Below are positions 1-12,431 of a stretch of 64,000 nt of DNA, one piece after another. Made by a program: the position numbers and the translations under genes. The notes under the pieces are model-generated. The model worked only from the letters and a program-made list of their open reading frames with translations. It was not told the origin of the DNA and ran no database searches. The DNA is taken from positions 107,224 to 171,223 of the forward strand of contig JAODTK010004343.1 of the NCBI GenBank assembly GCA_026419785.1. Reading direction: 5' to 3'. This DNA is from Sclerodactyla briareus (taxonomy: Eukaryota > Echinodermata > Holothuroidea > Dendrochirotida > Sclerodactylidae). Each line of letters starts with the position of its first letter. Position 1 is the first letter of the stretch.

Positions 1-1680
1 AGCCAGCTCTCTCTATATACGGCTCTGTCCTGTGGGCAGTAAGCAAAGGGCTCATCTTTGAAGACTAGCTACCGTAGTCGAATTTATTGGACAATTAATC
101 AATTAGCGACACAATTGGCTGTCAATGCTCATTGCTGAAATTAAAGGAATCTGGGACATGTGTAAAAAACGATGGGCTCAATTAATAAACATTGTGGAAT
201 ATTTCGTTGATTGCACACTGCACAGGCTCAGTTTTTTTTTTCTTGGCTAAAGTGTGGTAATACTGGTGAGCTTACGTAAACGGTTTTTTCAGAATCCCCC
301 TATGTCCCCTCCCCCCCTCTGGCTACGCCATTAAAATAGCCTGGGTTGCGTGCTTGAATCCTTTGGTCGAAGTATAATCTATCATCCGGGATTCTTGTTC
401 ATGGGTAAATGGCATAGAAATAGCAAGGCGTCACCCAACGTTTACCTAATGTATTCAATTAATAAATTAGAGCATTTGTTGTGGTCCGATTTATAACATT
501 TTTTGTACTCTAATGTGGGGGGGGGAATTGTGGGGGGGGGGCCCCCCCCCCCCCCCGGGCACGGTTTGTCTCTGTTGCCCCGCCCTAAATCCGCTAGTGG
601 GGATATGTGTCTCAACATTTTGACAGGGTGACATAACATAGAATTCCTCCCCGCCCCTGCATATTTGAGAAAGTGGGGTTCTTTTCCCCCCCCCGAACAA
701 TTTGTTGAAGCATCATGCCGTTTTTGTGCGCTTCACCGAGGCATCATACTCTATTTTCATATTATGTTGTTTTTCTTATCTGTTGGAGAGAGGGCAAATT
801 AAGTTTTTGCGTACGCCTTAGGTCTAAAGTTCACAAGGGGGTAATATTCATAGCAAACAATATGAAGGCTTGAGCTTGTCTGCAGTTGTACCTTGGTGCT
901 CTATTTGAAAGATATTTGTTTGCCACTGGCCGGTTTTTAACTGGGTTTTCGCTTTAACTCAGCGAACCCCTGCAGGACTCTGGATTCCTGTATTCAATGG
1001 CCGCAGTTTTGCAATAGAGCGTGAACTATTCCGAGATTCCTCCCGAAGAAGCGGAATTCACAACGCAATGCAACCAAATTAAGCTTCCATTAACTCCATG
1101 GATATAGTCTCTGTACCAACAGGAGGGCTTATGATTCCATTGTTGGTATGTGGGTCCGGTACTCATGTGAAAATCGCGATTTCACGTGAACGGGATGGAG
1201 CCATTGTGCCTGAATATGTCCCAATAGTTTGAAAATTAATATTTGGTTCCCCCAGAGGCACCTGTTGTCGAATGCAAGCATAATCACACTGAATAGGGGG
1301 GGGGGGGGGGGAGGCACATGTACCAATGCGTAATGCGGATGCGCATCACCGCGGAATTAATTCGTGAATATTTTCCCTCAAAAGCAATCAACGACGATAT
1401 GCATTAACTGATGCATTTGCATAGAATTAACCGTTTTTTCCTTCCTCTTCTGGAACAAGCGTTCGTTTTCGTAATATGGCGATTTTCACAATCCAGCCCC
1501 GGACACGCATACGCATCTATGAATCCCAGCCATTATCCTCCTGAAGCTTATCCTGTGTCCGCTGTATGACCAGAAGCGCTACAGCCCTAGCGTATAACCC
1601 TTAGCCAGCTGAAGCCCGCAATAGAGTAGATCAACGATCGAGATCCATTTCAGCCTCCTTTCATGGGGGGCACAGTTCCT
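1..1680. other. Gene-free stretch with several G/C homopolymers
   Basis: No exon, RNA gene or transposon coding region is recognisable. At 301-335 the minus strand reads TGGCGTAGCCAGAGGGGG, the end motif of a repeat type seen again near 35.5 kb and at the ends of the long inverted repeat near 46.6-49.9 kb. G- or C-runs of 9-16 bases occur at about 517-556, 681-693 and 1297-1312. The short open frames here are driven by these runs. Confidence 0.6.
517..556. repeat. Adjacent poly-G and poly-C tracts, self-complementary
   Basis: Nine Gs, a six-base spacer, ten Gs and then fifteen Cs follow one another. The G block directly abuts the C block, so one strand can fold on itself with almost no loop. 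Tract lengths are unreliable in long-read assemblies, so a read-through artefact is possible. Confidence 0.7.
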
Positions 1681-1682
1681 GT

Positions 1683-1786
1683 AGCTAGCTAGCTAGCTAC
1701 TAGCTGCCTAATAGATAGATCGATAGATAGATAGATAGATAGATTAGATCGATATATAGATAGATAGATAGATAGATAGATAGAAG
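1683..1786. repeat. AGCT and GATA tetranucleotide microsatellites
   Basis: A short run of the palindromic tetramer AGCT (1683-1700) is followed by two runs of GATA/ATAG repeats (about 1709-1748 and 1756-1784) split by an imperfect segment. The tyrosine- and serine-rich frame read across it on the minus strand is a product of the repeat. Confidence 0.9.
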
Positions 1787-3140
1787 TGGGCGCCGTCGCC
1801 ATCGACACCCCTCTTACTACCTTACTACCACAGATTGGGATCTGTTGATGAGTAGCTGGTGCACCACCCAAGGCACTGCTTCAAGAGCCCATACCTATTC
1901 CTAAGAGTGTAAACAGGGTGTTGTGATCGATGAGTCCAAGGCACGCTGAGGTCGAGGAGACACAATATCATTCAATTTGCTGATTGTCCATTTAACGTTG
2001 AAAAATGTCAGAACAGCTTTGAGTAAAATATTTTCCGTACTATGTCTTTACTAACGCAAGTTTGTATTTCCGATAATCTCGGTCTAGACTCTTTTTATCT
2101 GCTCTTAATATTCTAACGATATCTACTGGAAATATTACCAGATATACGAACGGACGACTAACGCGGGGGCGTCCCCCCTGCAACTATTTTTCAAAACATC
2201 CGAAAGATGGAAAGGCAAAGTGATTCCCAAGACTCAAACCAACCTACGTTATGGTAACACTTCGATTTTGGGTCAATGATTAGTTGGCCTGGGGGGGGGG
2301 GGGGCAAAACATACATTTTCGGTGCTCTGCGCCCCATATGCTTTGCTAGGTACCGCTATACAAATTTTTTGTTTGCGGAGGGGGGGGGGGAGGGAGGGGG
2401 TACCAAAACGAGCAATATCGCCACTAAGTATATATTATTGTAGCACAGATCAAATTGGCATTCTGGTAAACGCTAGCGACACGGGGCTTCTCTCTATTCC
2501 CGTTCTTATGCAACGTTTGCAGCAGGCTCGATATGAAGGCCTTGTAGGTCTGCCCCACCCTGTGATTGCAACGAATCCGAAGCGTTCACCACTCGATAGT
2601 CGGTTAGCAAGAGAGGTCAAGGTAAATAGCGCTTCACATCACGCCTTTGAATCCATAAAATGATGTCTTCGCTTTGTCTAGCCAGGATCTAGAAATTATG
2701 GTAACGAAAGAGTTGTAGAAGTCCGGGCTTGCAATACTAGGGTACAGACTACATGGTTTCCATAGCGGTTCATTATAGCCTATTTAGGAAGTTGTCACCA
2801 CGCCTTGAGTTAGTAGATTATCGTGAAGTAGAAAGGAGAATCCGAAAGTTGCCGATCGATTTGTCTGGTTTGCAGGGTGTGTTTGTTTGCGTCAGATTGT
2901 CAACTACACCCTTCTGACCTCCGACACCATCATCATATCATTACACTGTAAGTGTGAATAGACCAGGCTCATTGATGCTCTCTTCTGATATTAGAATTTG
3001 TCAATTTTATAGCGCGCAATGCATGAGCGCCCAGCAAGGAGCAACATGTGTAGCCTACTATTCTCGAAGGTCATTGAAAGGTCGAATTCACCAATCAGGT
3101 CGGTATAATTTGCAGTTGGAGGTCTTCATTCGATAACAGT
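1787..3140. other. No recognisable gene; unassigned open frames
   Basis: The stretch has G-runs at 2291-2304 and 2380-2398. A plus-strand frame at 2322-2663 (113 codons) and another at 2954-3136 (60 codons, three Cys) remain open but match no family I know, and neither has clear splice borders. They could be chance. I see no other structure. Confidence 0.4.
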
Positions 3141-3144
3141 TAAA

Positions 3145-3362
3145 TAAAAAGTCAAACTGAGTGGTGGTTGGCACTGTCAGCAGAGTGTCGATCTTCCACC
3201 CGGGAGGTAATGGTTCGAATCCCAGTCAAATCATTCCGAAGACGTTACCGCGATTGTAATGAATCACACAGTGGTGTATGCTTTGAGGAGTCAGGGGATT
3301 GGCAGGTATTTGGCGGGCTGAGGTTAATTAATGGGATGCCCGACAAGGTAGGCTATGGCCAG
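3145..3362 (+). mobile_element. tRNA-derived SINE-like element
   Basis: An exact RNA polymerase III B box, GGTTCGAATCC, lies at about 3212-3222. A degenerate A box (GTGGTTGGCACTG) sits about 45 bases upstream, close to tRNA spacing. A non-tRNA body of about 140 bases follows and ends near a T-rich stretch. Real tRNA genes do not carry such a body, so a tRNA-headed SINE or its relic is the best reading. I see no second copy in this window to define its ends. Confidence 0.5.
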
Positions 3363-4990
3363 TTTCTCTTTCGTTTCCTTTTTTTTCCTGTTTATTTTTT
3401 TAAAAAAGATTGTAGCTATGAACTGTTGAATAGTGTCACTTATTTTTCCCTAGCTGTAATATTATTAGGCTGACATGAAACGCCGCCGCAGAGGATAGTC
3501 TATTCACTCGGAGCTCCAAACTAACCCCCTCGCAGGTTTTCGGCGAGGTTGCGTTAGTAAGGCGGTGAAGGTGTGAACGATTCAGAGGCTATAAGGACTC
3601 CCGGTTATGCTGCCCACCGTTTATTCCACAAAGAAGAAGTTATTTCAAAAATCACAGCAGCGGGAAAACACAAAACTGCCTAAAAAAACACTATACAGAT
3701 GATTGCAGTGGCGTCCCAAGGACCAAGTGATATAAAGAACATTAATACAAAAACTATTACATTGCAGCAGCATGTGTCTAGGGGCAGATGAATGGTTCTT
3801 ATTTGACAATAGAGAAGAGAGGCAATTTATGAGGGCGCACTTCCCTTTGGTTCCGACCTCAACCCCCCCCCCCCTCCCCCTCCCTCCAAGACAAATCTCT
3901 CGGTGCGCGCCTGGATGATTGGGTGCGGGCCGCTGACCTTGGACACTGGTGATCTTAATCGTGAAGATTTATGGAATGCCTGCGATGTCTTTTCCTAATT
4001 TTTCATTACAAAACCACCATTCTCTGATCCCTTGTCCTAATTTGCTCGAATGGAATAATAGACGGCCACGTGGATACAACGAATTCTACTAAATAAACTT
4101 CTAATGTGGCGCCTTGTTATGAGGCGACTTCTTCTGCGGAGATGCTTAGCGTTTCTAGGGAGTTTGGCTATGGTGGCCTATCTTATTAATCAGTTCTGTT
4201 TTCATAACATAATTAGAGCAACCCTGCCATAGCTGTTTTCCCCCTGACAAAAATGTGTGATTCACACAGAGCACTTGTTTCACTCTTCATTCCGGCAACC
4301 AACGGCGATCGTAATTTTGTATGGAAGAACAAGAAAACACACTGCGTGGTGATTTTTCTCGCCTAAACGAGTTACGTTATTAGTTATCGGTTCACAGGTT
4401 TTATGCACGACTAATTGACCCCAGGTGGCCCTAGATTTGACCCCAAGTGTTAGGTGACTCACTCCAACATGGTAAACATACATGTAAATGAGCCTCTAAA
4501 TCCTTGTCATGAAAGGTATCGGATTGTTCGACTGTGACATGTGCACATTGATATTGCAGATTTCTAATTTTGGGCACTTCTATCGACTTCTATCTTCCCA
4601 GACCGCAATGAGTTCACCGCGGATGTGGAACAAAGGTGAAATTGGGAAGTGAGTGTTACGTCAGTACGTGGGTATAAGTTAATGAAAGCATTTCCGAAAT
4701 GGAGCAAGCGGACTTCGCCAATTTGCTGGTGGTTGAACTTACACAACGCAGCAAGCCCCCCCCCCCCCCCGTGCATTACCATCATATCTCAATTTGAAAT
4801 GGTTATGTGCAGGCAGGCCTGAAAATGTCGGCACCTTAACCACTGGAAAGGGATCTTTGATGTTGTCCTGACTATTAGTTTAACAAACTTGCAGTTTGAT
4901 AGCCTATTTGCACAGTCATAATACGTGTATTCTTTCGGCGCGAGATTGGAGTGAACAGACCAGATCTTGGTGGGTGCAAGCGATCCACGC
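3363..4990. other. No recognisable gene
   Basis: At about 3705 the motif CAGTGGCGTCCCAAGG resembles the CAGTGGCG ends of other repeats in the window. C-runs lie at about 3860-3885 and 4756-4770. The text round 4795-4860 (GGGATCTTTGATG after a GGCACCTTAACCACTGG block) looks like a fragment of a dispersed repeat. No splice-bounded coding block was found. Confidence 0.4.
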
Positions 4991-4999
4991 GGTACGTGC

Positions 5000-5600
5000 T
5001 ATCTATTGTGTTCAAAACGTTTGAAAGATTTGGGCTCTGTCGAGGTTATGTTTAAGACCTTGTACCACGACAGAAACAATATGAGGATTATCTACTTCAC
5101 ATGGCCAACGTCCATGTCGAGAATTAACCCTCTACTTCTTTTCGTTAGTAGGTTGTCGTGTTCACGAGCTGTTTAGACTAACCTTAGGTGACCTCGGACG
5201 TGACATGGAAACATTGGGGATCATCTACTCTACATGGCCAAGTTAAGTTACCTTCATCATTTTGTTCCAGTTACCGTTTTTTTACAAGATTTGCAGACTT
5301 CCGTTGACCTTAGGCAGATTTGAAACTGACCCAAAACATGAGGAATAAACTCACGTTCACTTGTCAACCTACATGTAAACATCTTTCCGTTTAAAAGTTA
5401 TGTTCACAAAGTTTTCTGACTTTGACCTCTTTTGACCCTGGTCGTGACTCATAACCAATAGGGATCATCTACCCTGAATGGCCAGCATTCATACCTAAGT
5501 GTGAGCCCTCTATTTCTATTACAATGTTGTACTATTAACGTAAGCTTTGGTCGTTGATTTATGCTGACCTCAAGCTCCCCGCCCTGTTACGACTAAGTTA
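5000..5600. repeat. Diverged tandem repeat with TGACCT motifs
   Basis: Two to three degenerate units carry the same phrases in the same order: GGGATCATCTAC, CATGGCCAA, TTCGTTAGTA, GTGTTCAC and then GACTTTGACCTC. The period is roughly 180-250 bases. The family is related in wording to the repeat at 6968-8400 but is not the same unit. Noncoding. Confidence 0.6.
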
Positions 5601-5649
5601 AAACTGGTGGAGCTGGTATATGTCTGTATATATTCAATTCCCTCAGCAG

Positions 5650-6260
5650 GATTTCCATTGACCCATTTTCTCACTTCAATATCTCAGGACTAATAGTGCG
5701 ATAGTGGACCGCACTTAATACATTCATGGGAATCAAACAGACTTGAACATTTGCATGAATGGAGCAATCTATACATACTGCATAACCCCCAGTGACTCGA
5801 GCCAATGTTAACATTTGAAGGACTAAGCGTAGACCCTTTACACATCAAGTTTTACAAAAATCGAACAAACCTTGGAATTTTGGAATGAACCATGCAAAAG
5901 AGACACACTAAATGACATCCAGTCTGTGTTAAGGTGTTGGAGAGTAAAAGTTAGCCATAGCTACCAAGTTTGATGAAAATCTGGCAAACTTCAAAATTCA
6001 AATAAATTATTAATTAAACACGTTGAATGACCTCCAGTGACCCTGAATCCGTGATGAAACATTTGGAAATCAGGGTAAACAATACCCACCAGGTTTCATG
6101 GAAATCCAAGCAACTTCAAGATGTCGCATGCATTATGCAAATTAGAGACATTGAATTGCCTCCATTGACCCCGAATCTCTGTTAAAAAGTTTTGGGACTG
6201 AAGGTAGACAATATTAACCAAGTTTACTGAAAATCCGACAAACTAGCACAGCACCTTCAG
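5650..6260. repeat. Tandem repeat, about 120 bp period
   Basis: The phrases GACCTCCAGTGACC, TGTTAAAA and AAGTTTGATGAAAATC recur about every 120 bases (anchors near 5917, 6033 and 6159). The copies are diverged by many small indels. No coding frame is conserved between units. Confidence 0.65.
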
Positions 6261-6967
6261 TTCATCCGTAATCTTGCTAACGAGCCTAAACAATGAATTA
6301 CATAAAATATGCTACTTACCTCACTCAATTAGTGACTTTTGTGGTCAAAATCTAATCAGCATCGTTGTTCACCAACTCCGTTACCACAAACAAAATTTCA
6401 TCAAAATTGATCTCGCCGATTCAGAGAAATCCTGCTAACGAGAAAGTGGGATACACACACATACCCGCGAAAATGATTGGCAAGTCTCTTCCTGAACTTT
6501 GTTAGGGCTAGACAAGACACACACCGGCGTGGTGCGTCGGAGTTACTGGCGTCCTGGATATGATACATGGAGCGCTTTGATATATACCTGATATTAGTAG
6601 TATATGCGTCAGTACCTAATTTTTTTTTTTTTTTCTCCACTGATCTATTTCAACCTTTCGAACAGGTCGATACGTGTGAAAGACAGACTGATTTCACATC
6701 GCAATCATTAGTCTCATATAATGTCTCCATAGGTTGTGGAAAATGGCTTCTCATGAGGTAATTCGATATATCTTGGCACTGCCAATGAGAAACAGGAATC
6801 GTATTTATGAACTTACAACAAACGCCGATAAACATGAAATAATAATTACAATATGCCCTGTTATTTATTTGAGATATTTGCATACAGCAGGCCTGCTATA
6901 TTTTCTGTGCATCTCATTCGTCATTGTATATTGACATGCAGTGATAGTAGTACTGGTGGTACAATTT
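6261..6967. other. No recognisable gene
   Basis: The first 280 bases read like the tail of the preceding repeat (TTGCTAACGAG, and a CACACATAC phrase). A T-run lies at 6620-6634. The overlapping short frames on both strands at 6401-6934 have no splice signals or recognisable domain. Confidence 0.4.
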
Positions 6968-8400
6968 AACCAGAAAAAGCCAAAAGGCTCTCAGTTAGTG
7001 ATTCCTTGACGGCCTCCTGACTTGATCAAGCTAAGCATTGTCAAGATTTACAACAGGAATCATTGTAGTACTCAAAATAGTGAACTCACATACCAAGTAT
7101 GAACGACATCCATGCAGATGAGGTCTTGTTAACAAGTTAAGTTAGCCAAAATATCCTCCAAAACAAGCTCCATTCACACCAAAAACAATGTGTTCTTCTT
7201 CCCTAAGAAAGCTGCATACTTAATACCAAATCTGATCCCAGGTGAAACAAAAAACGATAGGGTTCCCGAACTCCCTATAAGAAAGCTGGTTACCATAATT
7301 CAGTTGATTCGGATGCAGGCATTCGGGAATTATCGTGTTAACAAGATGTTCAGACTTCGATCTCTCTTGACCTCAGATGACCCTTGACCTGACCCTAAAA
7401 CAATAGGGATCGTGTGCTCATTATGGGGAACCCATATATACCAAGTATGAATTGATCCATCCAAGTGGGATCGAGTTATCATGTTAACGAGCTAAAACTT
7501 GCTAAATTATCAATTTTTCACAATTTCAAAATTTTCTCAAATCTGACACCCGGTCTGCATTAAAACAATAGGGTTCATGTACTTCCCACAAGAAAGCTTT
7601 TTACAACATTTTAACCTGATCGAACCAGGCATTCAGGGCTTATCGTGTTTACAGGATGTTCAGACTTTGACCTCCTGACCCCAGAACAACAGAGTTCAAG
7701 TACTCATTATGGGGGACCCATATACCAAGTATAAACTTGATCCATGCGAGTCGGGAGAGGGGGGGGGGGGAGGGAATTATCGTGTTAACGAGCTAAAATT
7801 TGCCAAATTATCAATTTTTTCACATTTTCGTCCCACTTTCTTTCCCAAATCTGACCGCGATTCACCCAAAAAGCAACAGGGTTCCTGTACTCATCATAAG
7901 AAAGCTTAATACCAAATTTCAACCTGATCGGACCAGGCATTCTAAGATTATCGCGTTAACAAGATTTCCAGACTTTAACCTCTCTTGACCTCAGATGAGA
8001 CCTTCGACTGACCCCAAAACAATAGGAATTATTTACTCATTCGGGGAGCCCATATACCAAGTATGAACCTGACCCATCCGAGTGACCTTCGAGTTGTACT
8101 CAATGAATAAGCGCTTGTGTACTCATCATGGGGAACACAACACAATATTTCACTTCATCATTTGGCCAGGTATGTTGGTCTTGGTTTAATCACAATGTGA
8201 GTGAGTAACCCAAAAGGCCATAATTTTACATTTTCTCACTCTTTTCTCCAAAACTGACCCCCACTCACACTAAAATAAATAGCGTTCGTGTACACGTCAT
8301 CTCCCCCCACGCCATGAGTTTGGACGTGAACAGGTGTTATATACATTCACACACAGACGCACAGACTATACATACACAGTGCGTCACTGAAATATCTCAA
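6968..8400 (+). repeat. Composite repeat, copy 1 (about 310 bp units)
   Basis: The copy opens with CCAGAAAAAGCCAAAAGGCT and a GATTCCTTGAC phrase, continues with about four tandem units of about 310 bases, and closes with a CACACACAGACG-type stretch near 8345-8385. Each unit contains the phrases CCCATATACCAAGTATGAA, TTATCGTGTTAACGAG, AAGAAAGCT, GATCGGACCAGGCATTC and CAGACTTTGACCTC. Copies 2-4 lie at 9938, 11808 and 31583. Noncoding. Confidence 0.75.
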
Positions 8401-9937
8401 TAAATAAATCCGATATATCGAAGATAAATCCGCTTTCGTATGACATTAGCTACTTGGCAGAATGCATTATCATAGCTCAAATCTATACTAATTCCAAAAC
8501 TTTCAAAATCACAGTATTTCTGTTAAATTATCATAGCAGGAAATGGAAATCATTTAACCCAATCAATGAAGAAAAACGCCACAAAATGGATCTTGGCAAT
8601 GAATAAGGTATAAGAAAGCTTTGCATCAAATGATGACTTCATCCAAATAATAAGCATGACCGTAAGTTTACGGTACATGGTTTTCATCTGGATGTCGACT
8701 TCGAAATATTTACCCTCTTCCCAAAGACTATAACCACACCTTACTCATCACGACAAACATGCATACCATATATGCACCCAATCTATTTAGGTATGGTTTA
8801 CCCATGTGACCATAGGAATTTGATCCTTTTTACTCACGTAATACACAGTTTTTACCTAGAACAATAGGAGGTTCCTCACGTAATTACAACTTATTGAATT
8901 TGAAATTGAGGATGACCCTAAATGGCCTTTTATCTAACATCTTGACTATGGGTATCATGAAGTTTTCAATAATTCATAGGAAACATACAATGTAAATATA
9001 ACAACAGTAATAACATTGAAATATTTACATGACTCTCTGATATATACAATACAAAAGGGGATTTCACCGTGACCGAAGTACGACCGGTGGAATGCGGAGG
9101 CTGTCCCCAAGACGGACCTAGCCCAAGAGAACATAGACATACAAAGTATACACTTGCTATACCCAGGAATAGTTAGCTATATATTACAAGGTTCCTCCTT
9201 GAGGATATACATCTTGTGATTTTCCTGCACCTGCCGAGTATAATGAGCAACGTTTTTTTGTTGTTCGGAGCTCACTTCACCCAGAAAGCGCTATTCATCA
9301 CCCCCCCTCCCCCCCAATTGAACAGTTCTGAGTTTGTGCACTCCGAATCCACAAGTTCACAAGAGGAACATAGGTGCAGTGACACTTTCGCAATGGCTTT
9401 AATATTTATAATACTTCTTCACATGTCACTTGACTCAAACTCTAGCACTGATCCTTGTTGCTTACAAATACACACGGGTTGTCGGACATCAATACATGAG
9501 ACTATTTAACACATTCACAGGTATCTAGCTTTGCATATTTTCAGGAACAATATCATAAAACTCCAAGCAGTACGACACGATACGATCACAAGCCAATAAT
9601 AAATACGCGAAATTATATTACAGTAGTTCCTGAACTCGCTCGGCGGGCCTAAATCAGCAGTGAGCTGCTAGTTGACAGGTACCATCAATTGACCAAAGAC
9701 ACATACAGTGTGTTCAGGTATTTGAGGTCAAAGGCCATTCAGGGTTTAAAAGCTGTTCTGTATTGACAGTCAATTAGTGGCTTATACTCTACGCAGTCTG
9801 ACAGAGATCCATTGAAAATCAGTCGGGACACCATCAGACACCACAGATAGAGCGTGAACGAGCTGTGATGATTCCATTCAGGCCATGTACTAGTGACGGA
9901 TGAAGAGCTGCAATAGCATCAACCTCAAGACTAAGTA
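8401..9937. other. No recognisable gene
   Basis: The stretch lies downstream of the minus-strand ZU5/Death locus. A minus-strand frame at 8955-9140 and a plus-strand frame at 9216-9509 have no known motif. A C-rich run lies at about 9301-9315. Nothing else is clear. Confidence 0.4.
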
Positions 9938-10735
9938 AGCCAGAAATAAGTAAAAGGCTTGGTGATTCCTTGACTGATCCCGACTTGATCAAGCGAAGCA
10001 TTATCGACTTAACATGCTTACAATATAACAATGGGGATCGAACCAAGCACTGGACTTATTGTGTTAACAGGATTTTTAGACTATGACCTCTTCTAACTTC
10101 AGATGACCTCAGATTTTACTTCGAACGATAGGGATTATGTAACCACTATGGGCAAGCCCAATACCGAGTATGAGCTCCCTCCATCCAGCTGTCCAGGTGG
10201 GATCAAGTTGGTCCATATATTTTGTTTTCACCATTTTTCCCAGAACTGAGACACGGTCTCTGCCAAAACCAGGGAGATCGTGCTTCCTCATTAGAAAGCT
10301 GCATACCAATTTCAACCTGATCGGACTAGGCATCTTGACTTGATAATCTTGATTGATTTGAGGGATGTCAAACTTTGACCTCTCTTGACCTCAGGTGACC
10401 TTTGAACTGACGCCCCAAACCAATGGATCATGGTATCAATATGGGAAACCCACCTACAAAATTCTTCATCCCCCGAGCGGGATCAAGTTCTTGTGTCACA
10501 ACTGATATTGGACAAATTATCCATTTTTCAATTTCCTCAAAACTGAACGTCCAGTTTACCCCCACCAAGAGCGATAGGGTTCTTGTCCCTCCCATAAACA
10601 GCTCATATCGACCCGGCATTATGGGACTCATTGTGTTAACAAATTTTCAGATTTTGACCTCTTTTGGCTTAGATACTTTTGACCTACCCCAAACAATAGG
10701 ATCATTACTCATGACTGCATAAATTCCTTCGACAT
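9938..10735 (+). repeat. Composite repeat, copy 2
   Basis: The copy starts with CCAGAAATAAGTAAAAGGCT and GTGATTCCTTGACTGA, the same opening as copy 1, and then has about two and a half units of about 310 bases. The usual closing CACACA stretch is missing, so the copy looks 3'-truncated. It ends about 50 bases below the last exon of the minus-strand ZU5/Death locus. Confidence 0.7.
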
Positions 10736-10788
10736 GGAATAAAAAACGTTGTGGTTTCCCATGAACCTGACACACTAGCTCCCTATAG

Positions 10789-11077
10789 CTAACTCAGTCC
10801 GGAGGAAAGTGCTGTATCTTCCTGAACTCTTGTAACAAGCATGGCAGCATCATTGTTGCCATTTTTCCCACCACCGATTCTCCAGCGTTGATAGTCATGT
10901 TATAGATATGACCATTTCCCTATCATAGTCTCCAGTAATAGATCGGTTGGGTCTCTGCTGTGTATTATCTGTGGATTTCATCCTTGTTTAACCCAGCATT
11001 CTGATAGGCGCCTCAGCGTCTCAGCACTGATACATCTAGAGAGGTGCAGTCTCAGTTCCTGGAATGCTATACCGTGT
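10789..11077 (-). CDS. Death-like terminal exon
   Basis: The acceptor TTTTCTAG precedes a block starting HGIAFQELRLHLSRC. It continues through ETLRRLSECW and then IHSRDPTDLLLETMIGKW after one frame problem. It ends with DAAMLVTRVQEDTALSSGLS before TAG at 10789-10791. The pattern of an amphipathic helix, a D/N-P-T turn, a helix ending in L-L-x-x-M-x-x-x-W and a last L-x-x-x-L helix is that of a Death domain. Two further breaks (a TGA and a TAA in frame) interrupt it; they may be sequencing indels. Assignment rests on helix pattern only. Confidence 0.45.
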
Positions 11078-11439
11078 CTAGAAAAGAACAAAGAAAAAGT
11101 AATCATCAGTGTCGTTTTATTGACGAGGCATGTCATGCTGTTGACATGAATCTGTGGGATTGGAAAGATTGCATGCTGTTGACATTATCTGAGATTGATC
11201 ATGCATCCTTAGGAACCTAGATTGGTGGGACCTTTATGAGAACAAAAAGAAGTCCTTTCATAACCTCCTTTGTAAAACCACTCATGGGGAAATAAAACAG
11301 CCGTGCCGTTACCATCATTCCTGTAGAGAAATTTAATAAACCTAACATACTTTGCTAAATAGCATTTACCCAGCTTACCTTATATCGCACCGCACCCTAA
11401 AACTCTATATATGGGTTAGTGGAACATTACGAATATTAC

Positions 11440-11509
11440 CTTCAGGCAGGTAGGCTCACTGGTTTATGATGCCACCCCAGGAAGTATTCTCCTTGCATAG
11501 CTCCGTCAC
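11440..11509 (-). CDS. Candidate 70-nt exon between Death-like blocks
   Basis: A good acceptor (TTTTTATCAG) and a donor (AAG before GTAATATTC) bound this block. One frame reads VTELCKENTSWGGIINQ and then stops, so a frameshift is needed to reach the donor. It lies between two Death-like exons and may encode part of the second domain. No motif is decisive. Confidence 0.3.
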
Positions 11510-11807
11510 CTGATAAAAAGAAGGCATCGCAATTTCAACACTAATGAATTTGTGTGGCTTCAAGGAGAGATGTGCACCTTGTCCATCGAAGTCATGAAAC
11601 TGTCTGCATCAGGATACTTCCTTGACGCAGAACATCATATTCCGCGTGCACAGATATGCTGAATATTTAAGTACATTCCCTCCCGCTATTTCGCACATTT
11701 CCATTGCAGTGTGGAGCGTACTGTGTTGTCATGTAGGCACAGAGTCATAAAATGTCTGTGGATCTTTTTGAAACAGAACATGCTTTGTATAGTGAAGTGG
11801 GGAAATA

Positions 11808-12215
11808 ACCAGAAAGTGAAAGGCTTAGTGATCCTTGACTGAACCAGACTTTATCAAGCTAAGCATTGTCAACTTCACATGCTCACAATTTTCCCATTTC
11901 CCACCTAGTCCCCCCCAAGAACCATATGGTCCCCCCCCCCCCCCCCCTAAGGAAAGCTGCATACCGATATCCAACTTGATCAGACCAGACATTCTGGACT
12001 TATCCTGTTACCATCTTTCAGACTTGATCTCCCTTGCCTTCAGATGACTTTTGCCCTACCCAAGCAAAGGCATCATGTAATAATTGCTGGGAAATCATAT
12101 ACCAAGGATGAGCTTCTCCATCGAGGTGAGGCATCATGTTAAGAAGGTTGGGCGTCGCACATACACACACTGTCGGACTGCCGAGATTCGTGCGACTTCC
12201 GAATCATAACCTTTG
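11808..12215 (+). repeat. Composite repeat, copy 3, inside an intron
   Basis: The copy has the shared opening CCAGAAAGTGAAAGGCTTAG, about one unit with ATCAGACCAGACATTC and CATATACCAAG, and the closing ACATACACACACTGTC stretch near 12157-12175. It is therefore the shortest complete-looking copy. It carries a C-run at about 11930-11948. It lies between two exon candidates of the minus-strand gene. Confidence 0.7.
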
Positions 12216-12359
12216 TAAAGTACTATGTCCAGAGAGAAATTGCCGAATACATAGCACATCTGGTATAAAAATTAATCAGCACCTCTTGTGGATCTTGAAA
12301 TGGAAAGTGTCGCTTCTCGTCACCAGTATAATGAGGATATTTCCAGGCCTATCTCTTCG

Positions 12360-12431
12360 TTAATTCAGTAATGCCGAGTGGATTTCCGTCCGGACCTTCC
12401 CTGTAGCCACAGCGCCGTCTTGGTTGATCTC
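12360..12431 (-). CDS. Candidate exon, possibly an alternative gene end
   Basis: An acceptor (GAATATTTTCAG) precedes EINQDGAVATGKVRTEIHS and then ALLN and TAA. If the frame is right this ends a protein. A second frame across the same bases reads on for a few more codons, so a frameshift could instead carry it to a donor. No domain is recognised. Its place just downstream of the first Death-like exon suggests it belongs to that domain or to an alternative C-terminus. Confidence 0.3.
   Translation of the reverse strand, partial: EINQDGAVATGKVRTEIHSALLN

Noticed and set aside
10030-10046. GGTTCGATCCC, a B-box-like word on the minus strand
   Set aside because: It is a variant of the GATCGGACCAGG phrase of the composite repeat, with no A box at tRNA spacing.
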